From contig NZ_JAGHKO010000011.1 of NCBI RefSeq assembly GCF_017742245.1, forward strand, positions 336,518 to 400,517: a stretch of 64,000 bases of DNA, in the 5' to 3' direction. The translations under genes and the position numbers were made by a program. Every line of letters begins with the position of its first letter. Positions within the stretch are counted from its first letter, which is position 1. The notes below the pieces were generated by a model. That model saw only the letters and a program-made list of their open reading frames with translations. It had not been told where the DNA came from and did no database searches. This stretch comes from Niastella soli. Lineage in GTDB: Bacteria; Bacteroidota; Bacteroidia; Chitinophagales; Chitinophagaceae. Positions 45,619-53,634 of the stretch are shown here, piece by piece.

Positions 45619-47643
45619 ATGTATAAAAGTATTCATCTTTTCCTTGTCCTGTTGGTTGCGGGAGATTGTGTGTACAGTCAGAACAACAGCCTGGTGAATA
45701 CCAGCAAGAGCACGCATGTGAAATTGCAACCAGTAGACCTGTCGGCCACCGTTTGGACTGGTGGTTTTTGGGGCGAACGGATGCAGGTATGTAAGGACTC
45801 TATGGTGCCACATTTATGGCGTACTTATACCGACGCCAATGTGAGCCACGCCTATAAGAATTTTGAAATTGCAGCCGGTAAGGATACCGGATCGCACAGC
45901 GGTCCCCCGTTCCATGATGGCGATTTTTATAAACTGCTGGAAGGGGTGACCAGTTTGTATGCGGTCTCCAAAGACAAGCACCTGGAAACGATGCTTGATA
46001 CAGCTATTGCTACCATTGTGGCCTGTCAGCGCCCCGATGGTTATATTCATACGCCTGTACTGATTGAAGCGCGCAAGCAAACCAATAAGGAGAAAGCATT
46101 TGGCGATCGGCTTAATTTTGAAACGTACAACCTTGGTCACCTCATGACCGCTGGTTGTGTTCATTACCGTGTTACTGGTAAAAGAACTTTATTGGATGTA
46201 GCCATAAAAGCAGCCGATTACCTGGATAATTTCTATAAGCGTGCTTCGCCTGAGTTAGCCCGTAATGCCATTTGTCCTTCACATTACATGGGTGTGGTGG
46301 AATTGTATCGTACTACCAAAGATCCCAAATACCTGCAACTGGCCACTAACCTCATTAACATTCGCGGATTGGTGGAAGAAGGTACTGATGATAACCAGGA
46401 CCGCATTCCTTTCCGTCAGCAAATGGAGGCGATGGGCCATGCGGTGCGCGCCAATTATTTGTATGCAGGTGTGGCCGATGTATATGCCGAAACCGGTGAT
46501 GATTCCCTGATGACTTGTTTAAACAGCATCTGGAATGATGTGGTGTACAAAAAGATGTACGTTACCGGCGGTTGTGGCGCTTTGTATGATGGCGTATCAC
46601 CTTATGGTACTTCCTATAAACCACCTGTAGTTCAAAAAACGCATCAGGCATATGGCCGGGCTTATCAGTTGCCAAACATCACTGCGCATAATGAGACCTG
46701 TGCCAATATCGGTAACTTGTTGTGGAACTGGCGGATGCTGTTGTTGTCGGGCGATGCCAAGTATGCCGATGTAATGGAATTGGAATTGTACAACGGTATC
46801 TTATCAGGTATCAGCCTTGATGGTAATAATTTCTTTTATACCAATCCGCTGAGTCATTCAGCTGATTTTCCCTATACATTACGTTGGCAGGAAGCAGGCC
46901 GCGTACCCTATATCAAATTGTCTAATTGTTGTCCGCCCAATACGGTACGTACCATGGCGGAAGTAAGTGATTATGCTTACACCACTTCTGACAAAGGGGT
47001 ATGGGTGCATTTGTATGGTGCCAATAAATTGTCTACAAAGCTGGATGATGGTTCGGCGCTGGAGATGACGCAACAAAGCAATTATCCCTGGGATGGCCAT
47101 ATTAAATTCACTGTTACAAAAGCGGAAGCCAAGGCCTTCTCATTGTTTTTGCGCATACCAGGCTGGTGTAATAAAGCGGGATTAACCCTGAATGGCAAAC
47201 CCGTAACTGCTACCTCCAAACCGGCGCAATACGCCGAGATCAATCGTACCTGGAAGGCCGGGGATGTAATAGAGCTCGAGCTGAGCATGCCGGTAACTTT
47301 GATTGAAAGCAATCCACAGGTTGAAGAGACCCGTAACCAATTGGCCGTAAAACGTGGTCCGGTAGTGTATTGCCTGGAATCAACTGATTTGCCAAAAGGA
47401 ACAAACGTGTTTGATATTGCAATACCCATAAAGAACGATCTGAAGCCAGTGCTGACCACTATCAGTAAAAGCAAGATCGCTACTTTACAGGGAACGGCGT
47501 TGTTAGAGCCTAAAACCGATTGGTCGAACGCTTTGTATAAAGAAGTACGCACCACCTCCACTCCGATAAAAATAACCATGGTGCCCTATTATGCCTGGGG
47601 TAATCGCGGCAAGTCGGATATGACGGTGTGGGTGAGGAAATAA
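45619..47643 (+). CDS. Exported GH127-family beta-L-arabinofuranosidase
   Basis: A 674-residue exported protein starting 29 bases after the GH106 gene. The GH127 zinc site is complete: Glu359 and Cys361 in HNETCANIG, and Cys437-Cys438 in SNCCPPNTVRT, one of which serves as the nucleophile in characterised members. Other family segments are SHAYKNFEIAAG, YIHTPV, FETYNLGHLMTAG and MYVTGGCGALYDG. GH127 releases beta-L-arabinofuranose; related enzymes also act on other five-carbon sugars in pectin side chains. It is the last gene of the long + strand enzyme series and is followed by a dispersed repeat. Confidence 0.92.
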   Translation: MYKSIHLFLVLLVAGDCVYSQNNSLVNTSKSTHVKLQPVDLSATVWTGGFWGERMQVCKDSMVPHLWRTYTDANVSHAYKNFEIAAGKDTGSHSGPPFHDGDFYKLLEGVTSLYAVSKDKHLETMLDTAIATIVACQRPDGYIHTPVLIEARKQTNKEKAFGDRLNFETYNLGHLMTAGCVHYRVTGKRTLLDVAIKAADYLDNFYKRASPELARNAICPSHYMGVVELYRTTKDPKYLQLATNLINIRGLVEEGTDDNQDRIPFRQQMEAMGHAVRANYLYAGVADVYAETGDDSLMTCLNSIWNDVVYKKMYVTGGCGALYDGVSPYGTSYKPPVVQKTHQAYGRAYQLPNITAHNETCANIGNLLWNWRMLLLSGDAKYADVMELELYNGILSGISLDGNNFFYTNPLSHSADFPYTLRWQEAGRVPYIKLSNCCPPNTVRTMAEVSDYAYTTSDKGVWVHLYGANKLSTKLDDGSALEMTQQSNYPWDGHIKFTVTKAEAKAFSLFLRIPGWCNKAGLTLNGKPVTATSKPAQYAEINRTWKAGDVIELELSMPVTLIESNPQVEETRNQLAVKRGPVVYCLESTDLPKGTNVFDIAIPIKNDLKPVLTTISKSKIATLQGTALLEPKTDWSNALYKEVRTTSTPIKITMVPYYAWGNRGKSDMTVWVRK

Positions 47644-47651
47644 TATTTACA

Positions 47652-47819
47652 GACCTGTAAGGTGCGTCATTGGGTTTCGAATAATCAGGTGATCAATGCG
47701 GTCCTGACAGGTCTTGTTTTAACTAAATAATAATGGCGCAAGCGTCCGCTTGTGCCGATAAAGACCTGTGCAATACAACCCACTGTTAAGGCAAGCTCGA
47801 ATGATGCACCTTACAGGTC
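47652..47819. repeat. Dispersed intergenic element, copy C (GACCTGTAAGGT termini)
   Basis: A 168-base copy with ends GACCTGTAAGGT and ACCTTACAGGTC and an inner GGTCCTGACAGGTC arm. A divergent centre includes AATAATGGCGCAAGCGTCC. It lies between convergent genes, 9 bases after the GH127 stop and abutting the minus-strand stop at 47820. Confidence 0.78.
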
Positions 47820-48512
47820 TTATTCATTATCGAAATTGGTCATCCCTTTTAAGAACTCATTCCTCTCAAGGATCTCCCCATCAAATACATTGATCACGGT
47901 TACATGCTGGCTGTTGCCCGTGGCATTATCGGCTTCCATGATCTGCCAGACTATTGTTTTATAGGTTTGATTGTAATAAATATAGATATCGCCTGGTTTG
48001 GTAATAGGCGCTTCTTTATCGGCAGCTGCTATTGATAATGCTTTGGTACAGGGAATGATCTTCTTCTTCTGGTTTACAATACCTTCAAACTGTCCTTTCT
48101 TTAACAACTCACCATTCTGTTTTACTTCCAGTTTGAATACAAAAGGGATCTCGCCCTTAAATTTCATTTCATAAAAGATAGCATACACAAAGTTCACCGG
48201 ATTGTTGTCATTGTCGAGGACCACAACAGGTGTAAACAGTTTTTCATTGATCGCTGAATCAAGGTACTTTACGCTTCTTATTGTTAGTTCTTTGAAGAAG
48301 GCGGCAGAAGTTTCCCTGATGATCTCGGTTTGGAGACGGGCTTTTACTGAATCGGGAATTTGGTTGTAATCAAACAATTTGAAATCCTGCACCGGCAATT
48401 CGGCGGGTGCCATCGCCAGTTTGTCGAGGTACTTTATTTTATCGCAGGGCGATTGCGCCTGCGACAGGATTGTTACCAGACAAATCAGCGATAAGACGAG
48501 TAAGGATCTCAT
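47820..48512 (-). CDS. Exported protein of unknown function
   Basis: A 230-residue protein with a signal peptide ending SQAQ. I do not recognise the family. The rest is a mixed alpha/beta sequence with KARLQTEIIRETSAAFFKELTI, FVYAIFYEMKFKGEIPFVFKLEV and IYIYYNQTYKTIVWQIMEADN, without transmembrane helices or catalytic motifs. It lies 13 bases downstream of the DUF5703-type gene on the same strand and is probably co-transcribed with it. A periplasmic accessory protein is possible, but nothing in the sequence assigns a role. Confidence 0.7.
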   Translation of the reverse strand: MRSLLVLSLICLVTILSQAQSPCDKIKYLDKLAMAPAELPVQDFKLFDYNQIPDSVKARLQTEIIRETSAAFFKELTIRSVKYLDSAINEKLFTPVVVLDNDNNPVNFVYAIFYEMKFKGEIPFVFKLEVKQNGELLKKGQFEGIVNQKKKIIPCTKALSIAAADKEAPITKPGDIYIYYNQTYKTIVWQIMEADNATGNSQHVTVINVFDGEILERNEFLKGMTNFDNE

Positions 48513-48525
48513 GTTTTTAAATACT

Positions 48526-50871
48526 TTAATAGTCCTTCGCCGGCAGCATATCGATCACATCTTTCTTTCTTTCTTCCGGGAGCACTGTGAGTGATTGTAC
48601 TTTCCCATTTATAACGGTTGCTTCAACCGTAGTGTTATAGGGTGCGTGTAATTTAAAATGTACGTCCTGATCTTTAGGCCAGGCAGGGCAGAGGTAGATC
48701 TTTTTGCCATCGGCCTGTAACAACATCTCCTGTAAACCGATCATGCCACTGCCGCCCCAGTTGTGATCGGGCGTCCAGTCGAACCCGGGGCCCCAGAAAG
48801 CGGGAAAGCGGCGACCGCTGTTCCTTAATTTCTGGGTGGTTAGCTGCAGGGCCTCGTTGGTCAATCCCAGGCGGGCGGCAAAAATGTTATCCTGTTTCCA
48901 GCCTATATGACTTCTGAATTTAAGCGCGTCTGTATCGTGTTTAAAGGTATTGATGGCGGTATCCAGACCGGGTTTCCCAATCCCATATATACCCCATGGA
49001 AAAACAGGATATAGTTGGGGACATTCCGTATTGTTAACCCGTTCCCATAGTTTGGCGGGGGCAATGGTTGTGTAATTACCAAATTGTCTGAAATTAATAG
49101 GGGGGATGCGCAGCAAGAGCTGTTGCCATTGCGTGCGTGCCGAGTCAGCAAGGTATGTTGCCGGTAATTCCAGTAATCTGGTCAGTACCGTACGTAAACC
49201 GGAAACCGTACTGCTGGCGTTATAGGTCATCTTGTAGGTCTCTGCAGCTGAGCCGGGAAATAATATAAGGTTACCATTGCCATCGAGGCTCTTTCTTCCC
49301 CGTTTACTGGCCAGGTATTGATAGTGTTCGTTAAAGAAACGAAGACAGCTTTCAATAAGCGGCATGTATTCTTTTATATTGTTGCCGTTATAACGCTCAG
49401 TCTCCAGTATCATTAAACAAAACTCCAGCGCGGTATCCCATTCGTATTCCAGCCAGGCATTGTATTCAACGCCTTTATCAAAATCGGCGGGGCGCTTCCA
49501 ACCCCATTCTGTACAATTGGGCAATCCAAAATTTTCAAGCTGTTCTGCGAAGCAGGCACCTTTATGCTGCCAGTAGGTTTCACTGCGTAATTCGGCGTTA
49601 CGCAGTATACGCTGGTAAAAATCAAACTGTGCTTTCATGCCGTCGTAATCGCCGCTCTTCAGCATAGGGAAATAAACCAGCCGTTGGTTTTGGGCTGTGT
49701 GAATACCACCCCCCCAGTTACGGAAATCGGGTGTAAAACGCATGCTGCTATCTATTGCAGAAGGATCGTAAGTGAACAATCCACCATTAAATTTGGTAGG
49801 ATAATTTCCCATAGCGTTACAACCAAGCATATAACGGAACAACTGGTAATTACGACCGGTTTGCCAAAGCACAGAACCGGTATCGGGCCGGTTGGGTTGC
49901 AGATATACAAAACTGCGTTGCCAGTATTGTTTCCACCAGTTACGGGTTTGTTGCCAGGCGGTTGCTGAATATTTAGCAGCATCCGTACTAACGGTTTGCA
50001 GGCCGGTCAACCAGGCTTCGGGGGTAGGCGTTTGAGCAGTATGCAATAAAACGGTAATGTGATGTTCGCGGGCGGCTTTTTTGCTTTGCAGTTTCCAGCC
50101 TTTGAAATCGGTATCCATATAAGTGCCCGTATACGTGCCTGCTGGTTGCAGGTTGTTCCCCTGCAAAGAGCCGCCAAACGTTAGGTTGGCAATTGGGTTG
50201 TATAATTGGTCTTTTACCGCTTCCAGCCCTTGTTGTTTTACCGTTATATCAAAAACATTTGGTACATCTCCGCGGTTACGGTGATAAAACAACACGGTAT
50301 TGTCTTTAAAGTCAATATTATCTTTATTAGTAATTACTTCAGTAGGAGGGGCCCATTTGTAGGAATTGGCATTGTTGGCTTTGCCGGTAAGGGTACGGTT
50401 GGTATACCGCCAGCTTTCATAACTCACTTCTGTCTTCACGGCTTCATTGCCTGTAACGTCTATATGTACCACAGGACGGAACACATCTACCCATATTTTT
50501 ATAGTTGTTTGCAGCCGGTTGTTCCGGCCGTCGATCTGTACATAACCGGCTGCTAAATTTAATTCCTGTTTAAAATATTCGCCCTCAAAGACATTTGGTG
50601 TGCATTTGACACGTATTCGTCCTTCTTTTAATAAGGCATTGTTTTCATCAAAGCAACCGCTTTTGGCCATGTACACTAACAGGTCGCCTTTTTCTACCCA
50701 AATGTTCAATCCGATATCACCCCCACCGCATGGCATGGATTCTCCTGCATTTCTACTTTGTGAATTCCAGATAATATTGTAAGTTGGTAATACAGACTGT
50801 GCCGGTAAAACCAGCGGCAACAGGTTATAAGCGATAACCCCTATTATAAGTAGAATGTTTTTTTTATTCAT
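48526..50871 (-). CDS. Exported DUF5703-type glycosidase, GH95-like (alpha/alpha)6 barrel
   Basis: A 781-residue exported protein. The N-terminal beta domain, NIIWNSQSRNAGESMPCGGGDIGLNIWVEKGDLLVYMAKSG in sequence order, is the DUF5703 signature. The second half resembles the helical barrel of GH95-type enzymes: RNYQLFRYMLGCNAMGNYPTKFNGGLFTYD, GAGGG-like loops such as RNWGGGIHTAQNQRL, and LPNCTEWGWKRP. GH95 relatives cleave alpha-L-fucose or alpha-L-galactose, both found in pectin side chains, so the gene may belong functionally to the preceding locus although on the opposite strand. It is divergent from an AraC regulator 103 bases away, which may control it. Confidence 0.78.
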   Translation of the reverse strand: MNKKNILLIIGVIAYNLLPLVLPAQSVLPTYNIIWNSQSRNAGESMPCGGGDIGLNIWVEKGDLLVYMAKSGCFDENNALLKEGRIRVKCTPNVFEGEYFKQELNLAAGYVQIDGRNNRLQTTIKIWVDVFRPVVHIDVTGNEAVKTEVSYESWRYTNRTLTGKANNANSYKWAPPTEVITNKDNIDFKDNTVLFYHRNRGDVPNVFDITVKQQGLEAVKDQLYNPIANLTFGGSLQGNNLQPAGTYTGTYMDTDFKGWKLQSKKAAREHHITVLLHTAQTPTPEAWLTGLQTVSTDAAKYSATAWQQTRNWWKQYWQRSFVYLQPNRPDTGSVLWQTGRNYQLFRYMLGCNAMGNYPTKFNGGLFTYDPSAIDSSMRFTPDFRNWGGGIHTAQNQRLVYFPMLKSGDYDGMKAQFDFYQRILRNAELRSETYWQHKGACFAEQLENFGLPNCTEWGWKRPADFDKGVEYNAWLEYEWDTALEFCLMILETERYNGNNIKEYMPLIESCLRFFNEHYQYLASKRGRKSLDGNGNLILFPGSAAETYKMTYNASSTVSGLRTVLTRLLELPATYLADSARTQWQQLLLRIPPINFRQFGNYTTIAPAKLWERVNNTECPQLYPVFPWGIYGIGKPGLDTAINTFKHDTDALKFRSHIGWKQDNIFAARLGLTNEALQLTTQKLRNSGRRFPAFWGPGFDWTPDHNWGGSGMIGLQEMLLQADGKKIYLCPAWPKDQDVHFKLHAPYNTTVEATVINGKVQSLTVLPEERKKDVIDMLPAKDY

Positions 50872-50974
50872 GGGCTGGTATACAATTCGATGTTCCAGGT
50901 TTTAGAATATTATTAGATCATGCCTGGAATCAGCGAATGTAAGTATCTTGCCGTAAATTCTATTGTTATACCAT

Positions 50975-51883
50975 ATGAATGCGAAAAATAAAGAGGGTTC
51001 CCATAAAAACATCTGGTATGGAATTGGTCGCCAGCGCATAGAGATCCCGAAAACAGTGCTGAAGCAAAAAGTACAAACGAATGCTTTGCTGAATCAATTG
51101 TACGTTTGCAGCCTGGGATATTATCCTAATGCGCGTGGTCACTATACATACCGGAAAAAGGGATTGCCGGAAAACTTTTTATTTTATTGTGTGGATGGCG
51201 CTGGGTGGTACCAGATAGGGGATAAAAAATCGGAAGTAGGGCCGAATCAGTTTTTTATTCTGCCTCAGAATGTTGAACATGCCTATGGCAGTGCAGAGGA
51301 TAACCCCTGGAGCATCTACTGGATCCATTTTGGGGGCGAATCATTGCCACAAATGAATGGGTTGCATGCAGTACAAAAACATTTCAAACCATTTTATATA
51401 AAAAGCAGCGGTGAGATCCTGTCTATGTTCTCCCGGATGTACAAAGCGCTGGAATTGGGGTATAGTACCGATAACCTCATTTTCGCTAATTTATGTTTGC
51501 CGCATTTTCTGAGCCTGTTTATATATAATTCGAAACATACCACCGTTAGTCCCAATGATAAGCTGGATGTGGTTGACAGTGCCATTCTGTATATGCAGGA
51601 GCACATCAATGAAAATATTTCCCTGCAGGACCTGAGCTCTCACTACAATTATTCAGCTTCCCGCTTTTCCAGTTTGTTTAAACAAAAGACCGGCTATGCC
51701 CCAATTGATTATTTCATCCAAATGAAAATGCAAAAGGCCAGTCAGCAGCTGGACTTTAGCACCAGCTCTGTTAAGGACATTGCCTTAAGTATGGGTTTTG
51801 ATGATCCGTATTATTTTTCTAAAAGGTTCAGGAAGATCATTGGGTTGTCCCCGAAGCAGTATAGGTCGCAGAAGAAGGATTGA
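50975..51883 (+). CDS. AraC-family transcriptional regulator
   Basis: A 302-residue cytosolic protein. The N-terminal cupin-like ligand domain has FLFYCVDGAGWYQIGDKKSEVGPNQFFILPQNVEHAYG, and the C-terminal 100 residues form the double helix-turn-helix: ENISLQDLSSHYNYSASRFSSLFKQKTGYAPIDYFIQMKM followed by VKDIALSMGFDDPYYFSKRFRKIIGLSPKQYR, in sequence order. Such regulators bind a sugar through the cupin domain and activate nearby genes. It is divergent from the DUF5703-type gene and is the only DNA-binding regulator in the window, so it may also serve the glycan locus. ATG 50975 is preferred to TTG 50963. Confidence 0.92.
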   Translation: MNAKNKEGSHKNIWYGIGRQRIEIPKTVLKQKVQTNALLNQLYVCSLGYYPNARGHYTYRKKGLPENFLFYCVDGAGWYQIGDKKSEVGPNQFFILPQNVEHAYGSAEDNPWSIYWIHFGGESLPQMNGLHAVQKHFKPFYIKSSGEILSMFSRMYKALELGYSTDNLIFANLCLPHFLSLFIYNSKHTTVSPNDKLDVVDSAILYMQEHINENISLQDLSSHYNYSASRFSSLFKQKTGYAPIDYFIQMKMQKASQQLDFSTSSVKDIALSMGFDDPYYFSKRFRKIIGLSPKQYRSQKKD

Positions 51884-51986
51884 GGAGTTAATCAGTTGAC
51901 CAGTTAACTAGTTGACCAGTTGAAAAATTGACAAGGTGGATAAGGTAAGGAGGTATGCATTAAGTGTCGAGCTACAGGCGAAAATG

Positions 51987-52066
51987 GGAGTGGTGAGTGA
52001 ACTCGAAATTATTTGTGAATACCGAGTAATAGCGAGCCCACTCACAACTGACAACTCACAACTGAC
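51987..52066. repeat. Dispersed inverted repeat, GAGTGGTGAGT family, copy 2
   Basis: About 80 bases with GAGTGGTGAGTGAACTCG on the left, an inner CGAGTAATAGCGAG, and CCCACTCACAACTGACAACT on the right. It is similar to 38445-38540 and lies just before the convergent PepSY gene end; a GTTGACCAG stretch (51893-51930) precedes it. Confidence 0.6.
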
Positions 52067-52073
52067 ATTCGAC

Positions 52074-53600
52074 TTATTTCAAACGTCTCCGCCTCACTTT
52101 CAACCAAAGCACCAACCCTACCGCAATTATCACTATCTGAAAGAACGCCCACACCATCGTACTCGCATCCCTCGTGCCCTTACCGCCCCAATCCATGAAA
52201 TGGTGTTTGTGCAATAGGGCAAACGAATACCCCTCCGCCAGCTCATTGTTATTAACTTTTGCAGATAATCTGCCGGTAGCCGTTTCTACAAAATACCTTG
52301 CGTTTTCGGACCCGGTATAATTGACCCGCCAAACAGGCAACCGTTTATCCGCAAAGTTGTATTCGTCGTTGAATTTTGAGATCAATGAAACAGACTGAAC
52401 ATTACCTGATGTATTCTTGCTGAACTGGTTCGCCAGCCAGGTGGCATATTTTTCTTCTCCTGTAGGTAAAAGGGTATAATCATTCGTATTAATGAACGTA
52501 ATGCCAGGTTCCATACTGGTAACCCGCCACCAGGTTTGTTCATTCATACTAACCAGACTGACATTACTAATTGGTTTGGATACCACTTGTTGTAATCTGG
52601 TAATATCAAGTTCGATGTTAGGGGAGAACTGGTTGCTGATAAAAAATGTATTCCGGTTATCGGGTTTAAATTTAGCAAACGCATGCCAGGCGCCACTGAA
52701 CGACCAGGCCAGGGTAAACAGCGCGCCAACAATAGCCGTGTACCGGTGGTAACGCCGGGCTTTTACAACAACATTGCCAGTTGCTTTTTTTGATTTTGTA
52801 ATAAAGAAAATGTAGAGGCCCATCAGCGTTGTGCAAAAGGCTAATAATGTAAGGGCTATAATAAACACCAGTTTGGTATTTCCCAATGCGTCGAGCCACG
52901 ACCAGGTATGTAACCATTGGAAGATGTTGTCAAATATTGCCCGTCTGTTGTCCATAGCGAAAGCAAAGCGGTCCTGCGTGGTTTCCACATAGATGCGGAT
53001 GCCATCGGGTCGGTCAAAGGTTACTTTGTAAACCGGTAGCAGGCGGTTTACATATTTGTATTCGTTATCAAATTCGGTTAACTGATGGGCGTTGGCTATG
53101 GTGCTGCCGCTTGTATTTTTCAATACACAAGCCGTAGCGGCATTACAACAATCCGGAAGCTCCTCTTCTGCCGGGGCAACCAATGCTACCGGGCTGACCG
53201 TAGTAACTGTTTCGCTTTTAGGCGGTCCTTCTAAAAATTGCCGGGCCAGGTATTGCGCATACAACCAGTCGCCTGATGGCAGTAACCTGCCATTCGATAC
53301 GCTCAGGTATACAGGCGCTTTATTTGCTTCCTTTTGGACCTGGTAAAAGAAATTAGTATCGATATGAATGAATCGTACCGCATGGAAATTCGTAATGTTA
53401 TTTTTTTGCAACGCCGCTTTTAATGGCGTATGGATGGCGTTGGTGTCAATGGCTACGGGTGGTATTTTTTGGGTGGCCACCTGTGGCTTGATGTTTGTCA
53501 TCAATGGATGCATAAAACCACTGGCTGCCCATAATAACACCGGTATGGCAATGATCAATGATAAGGTACGGTGCAACCCGTATATATTCTTACGAAGCAT
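52074..53600 (-). CDS. PepSY-associated inner-membrane protein
   Basis: A 508-residue membrane protein with four hydrophobic helices: near residues 12-30 (TLSLIIAIPVLLWAASGFMHP), about 245-270, about 295-315 (IVGALFTLAWSFSGAWHAF) and 485-503. PepSY-type segments are periplasmic: YVSVSNGRL-like YLSVSNGRLLPSGDW and YFVETATGRLSAKVNNNE. An unusual Cys motif, PDCCNAATACVL, sits in the first periplasmic region. Proteins of this kind accompany TonB receptors and are linked to siderophore reduction or iron release. It lies 34 bases after the TonB receptor gene. ATG 53600 is used; a TTG at 53648 would overlap the receptor. Confidence 0.87.
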   Translation of the reverse strand: MLRKNIYGLHRTLSLIIAIPVLLWAASGFMHPLMTNIKPQVATQKIPPVAIDTNAIHTPLKAALQKNNITNFHAVRFIHIDTNFFYQVQKEANKAPVYLSVSNGRLLPSGDWLYAQYLARQFLEGPPKSETVTTVSPVALVAPAEEELPDCCNAATACVLKNTSGSTIANAHQLTEFDNEYKYVNRLLPVYKVTFDRPDGIRIYVETTQDRFAFAMDNRRAIFDNIFQWLHTWSWLDALGNTKLVFIIALTLLAFCTTLMGLYIFFITKSKKATGNVVVKARRYHRYTAIVGALFTLAWSFSGAWHAFAKFKPDNRNTFFISNQFSPNIELDITRLQQVVSKPISNVSLVSMNEQTWWRVTSMEPGITFINTNDYTLLPTGEEKYATWLANQFSKNTSGNVQSVSLISKFNDEYNFADKRLPVWRVNYTGSENARYFVETATGRLSAKVNNNELAEGYSFALLHKHHFMDWGGKGTRDASTMVWAFFQIVIIAVGLVLWLKVRRRRLK

Positions 53601-53634
53601 TATTTGTAGATAGGGTATTTGTGTTTTAGCCGTA

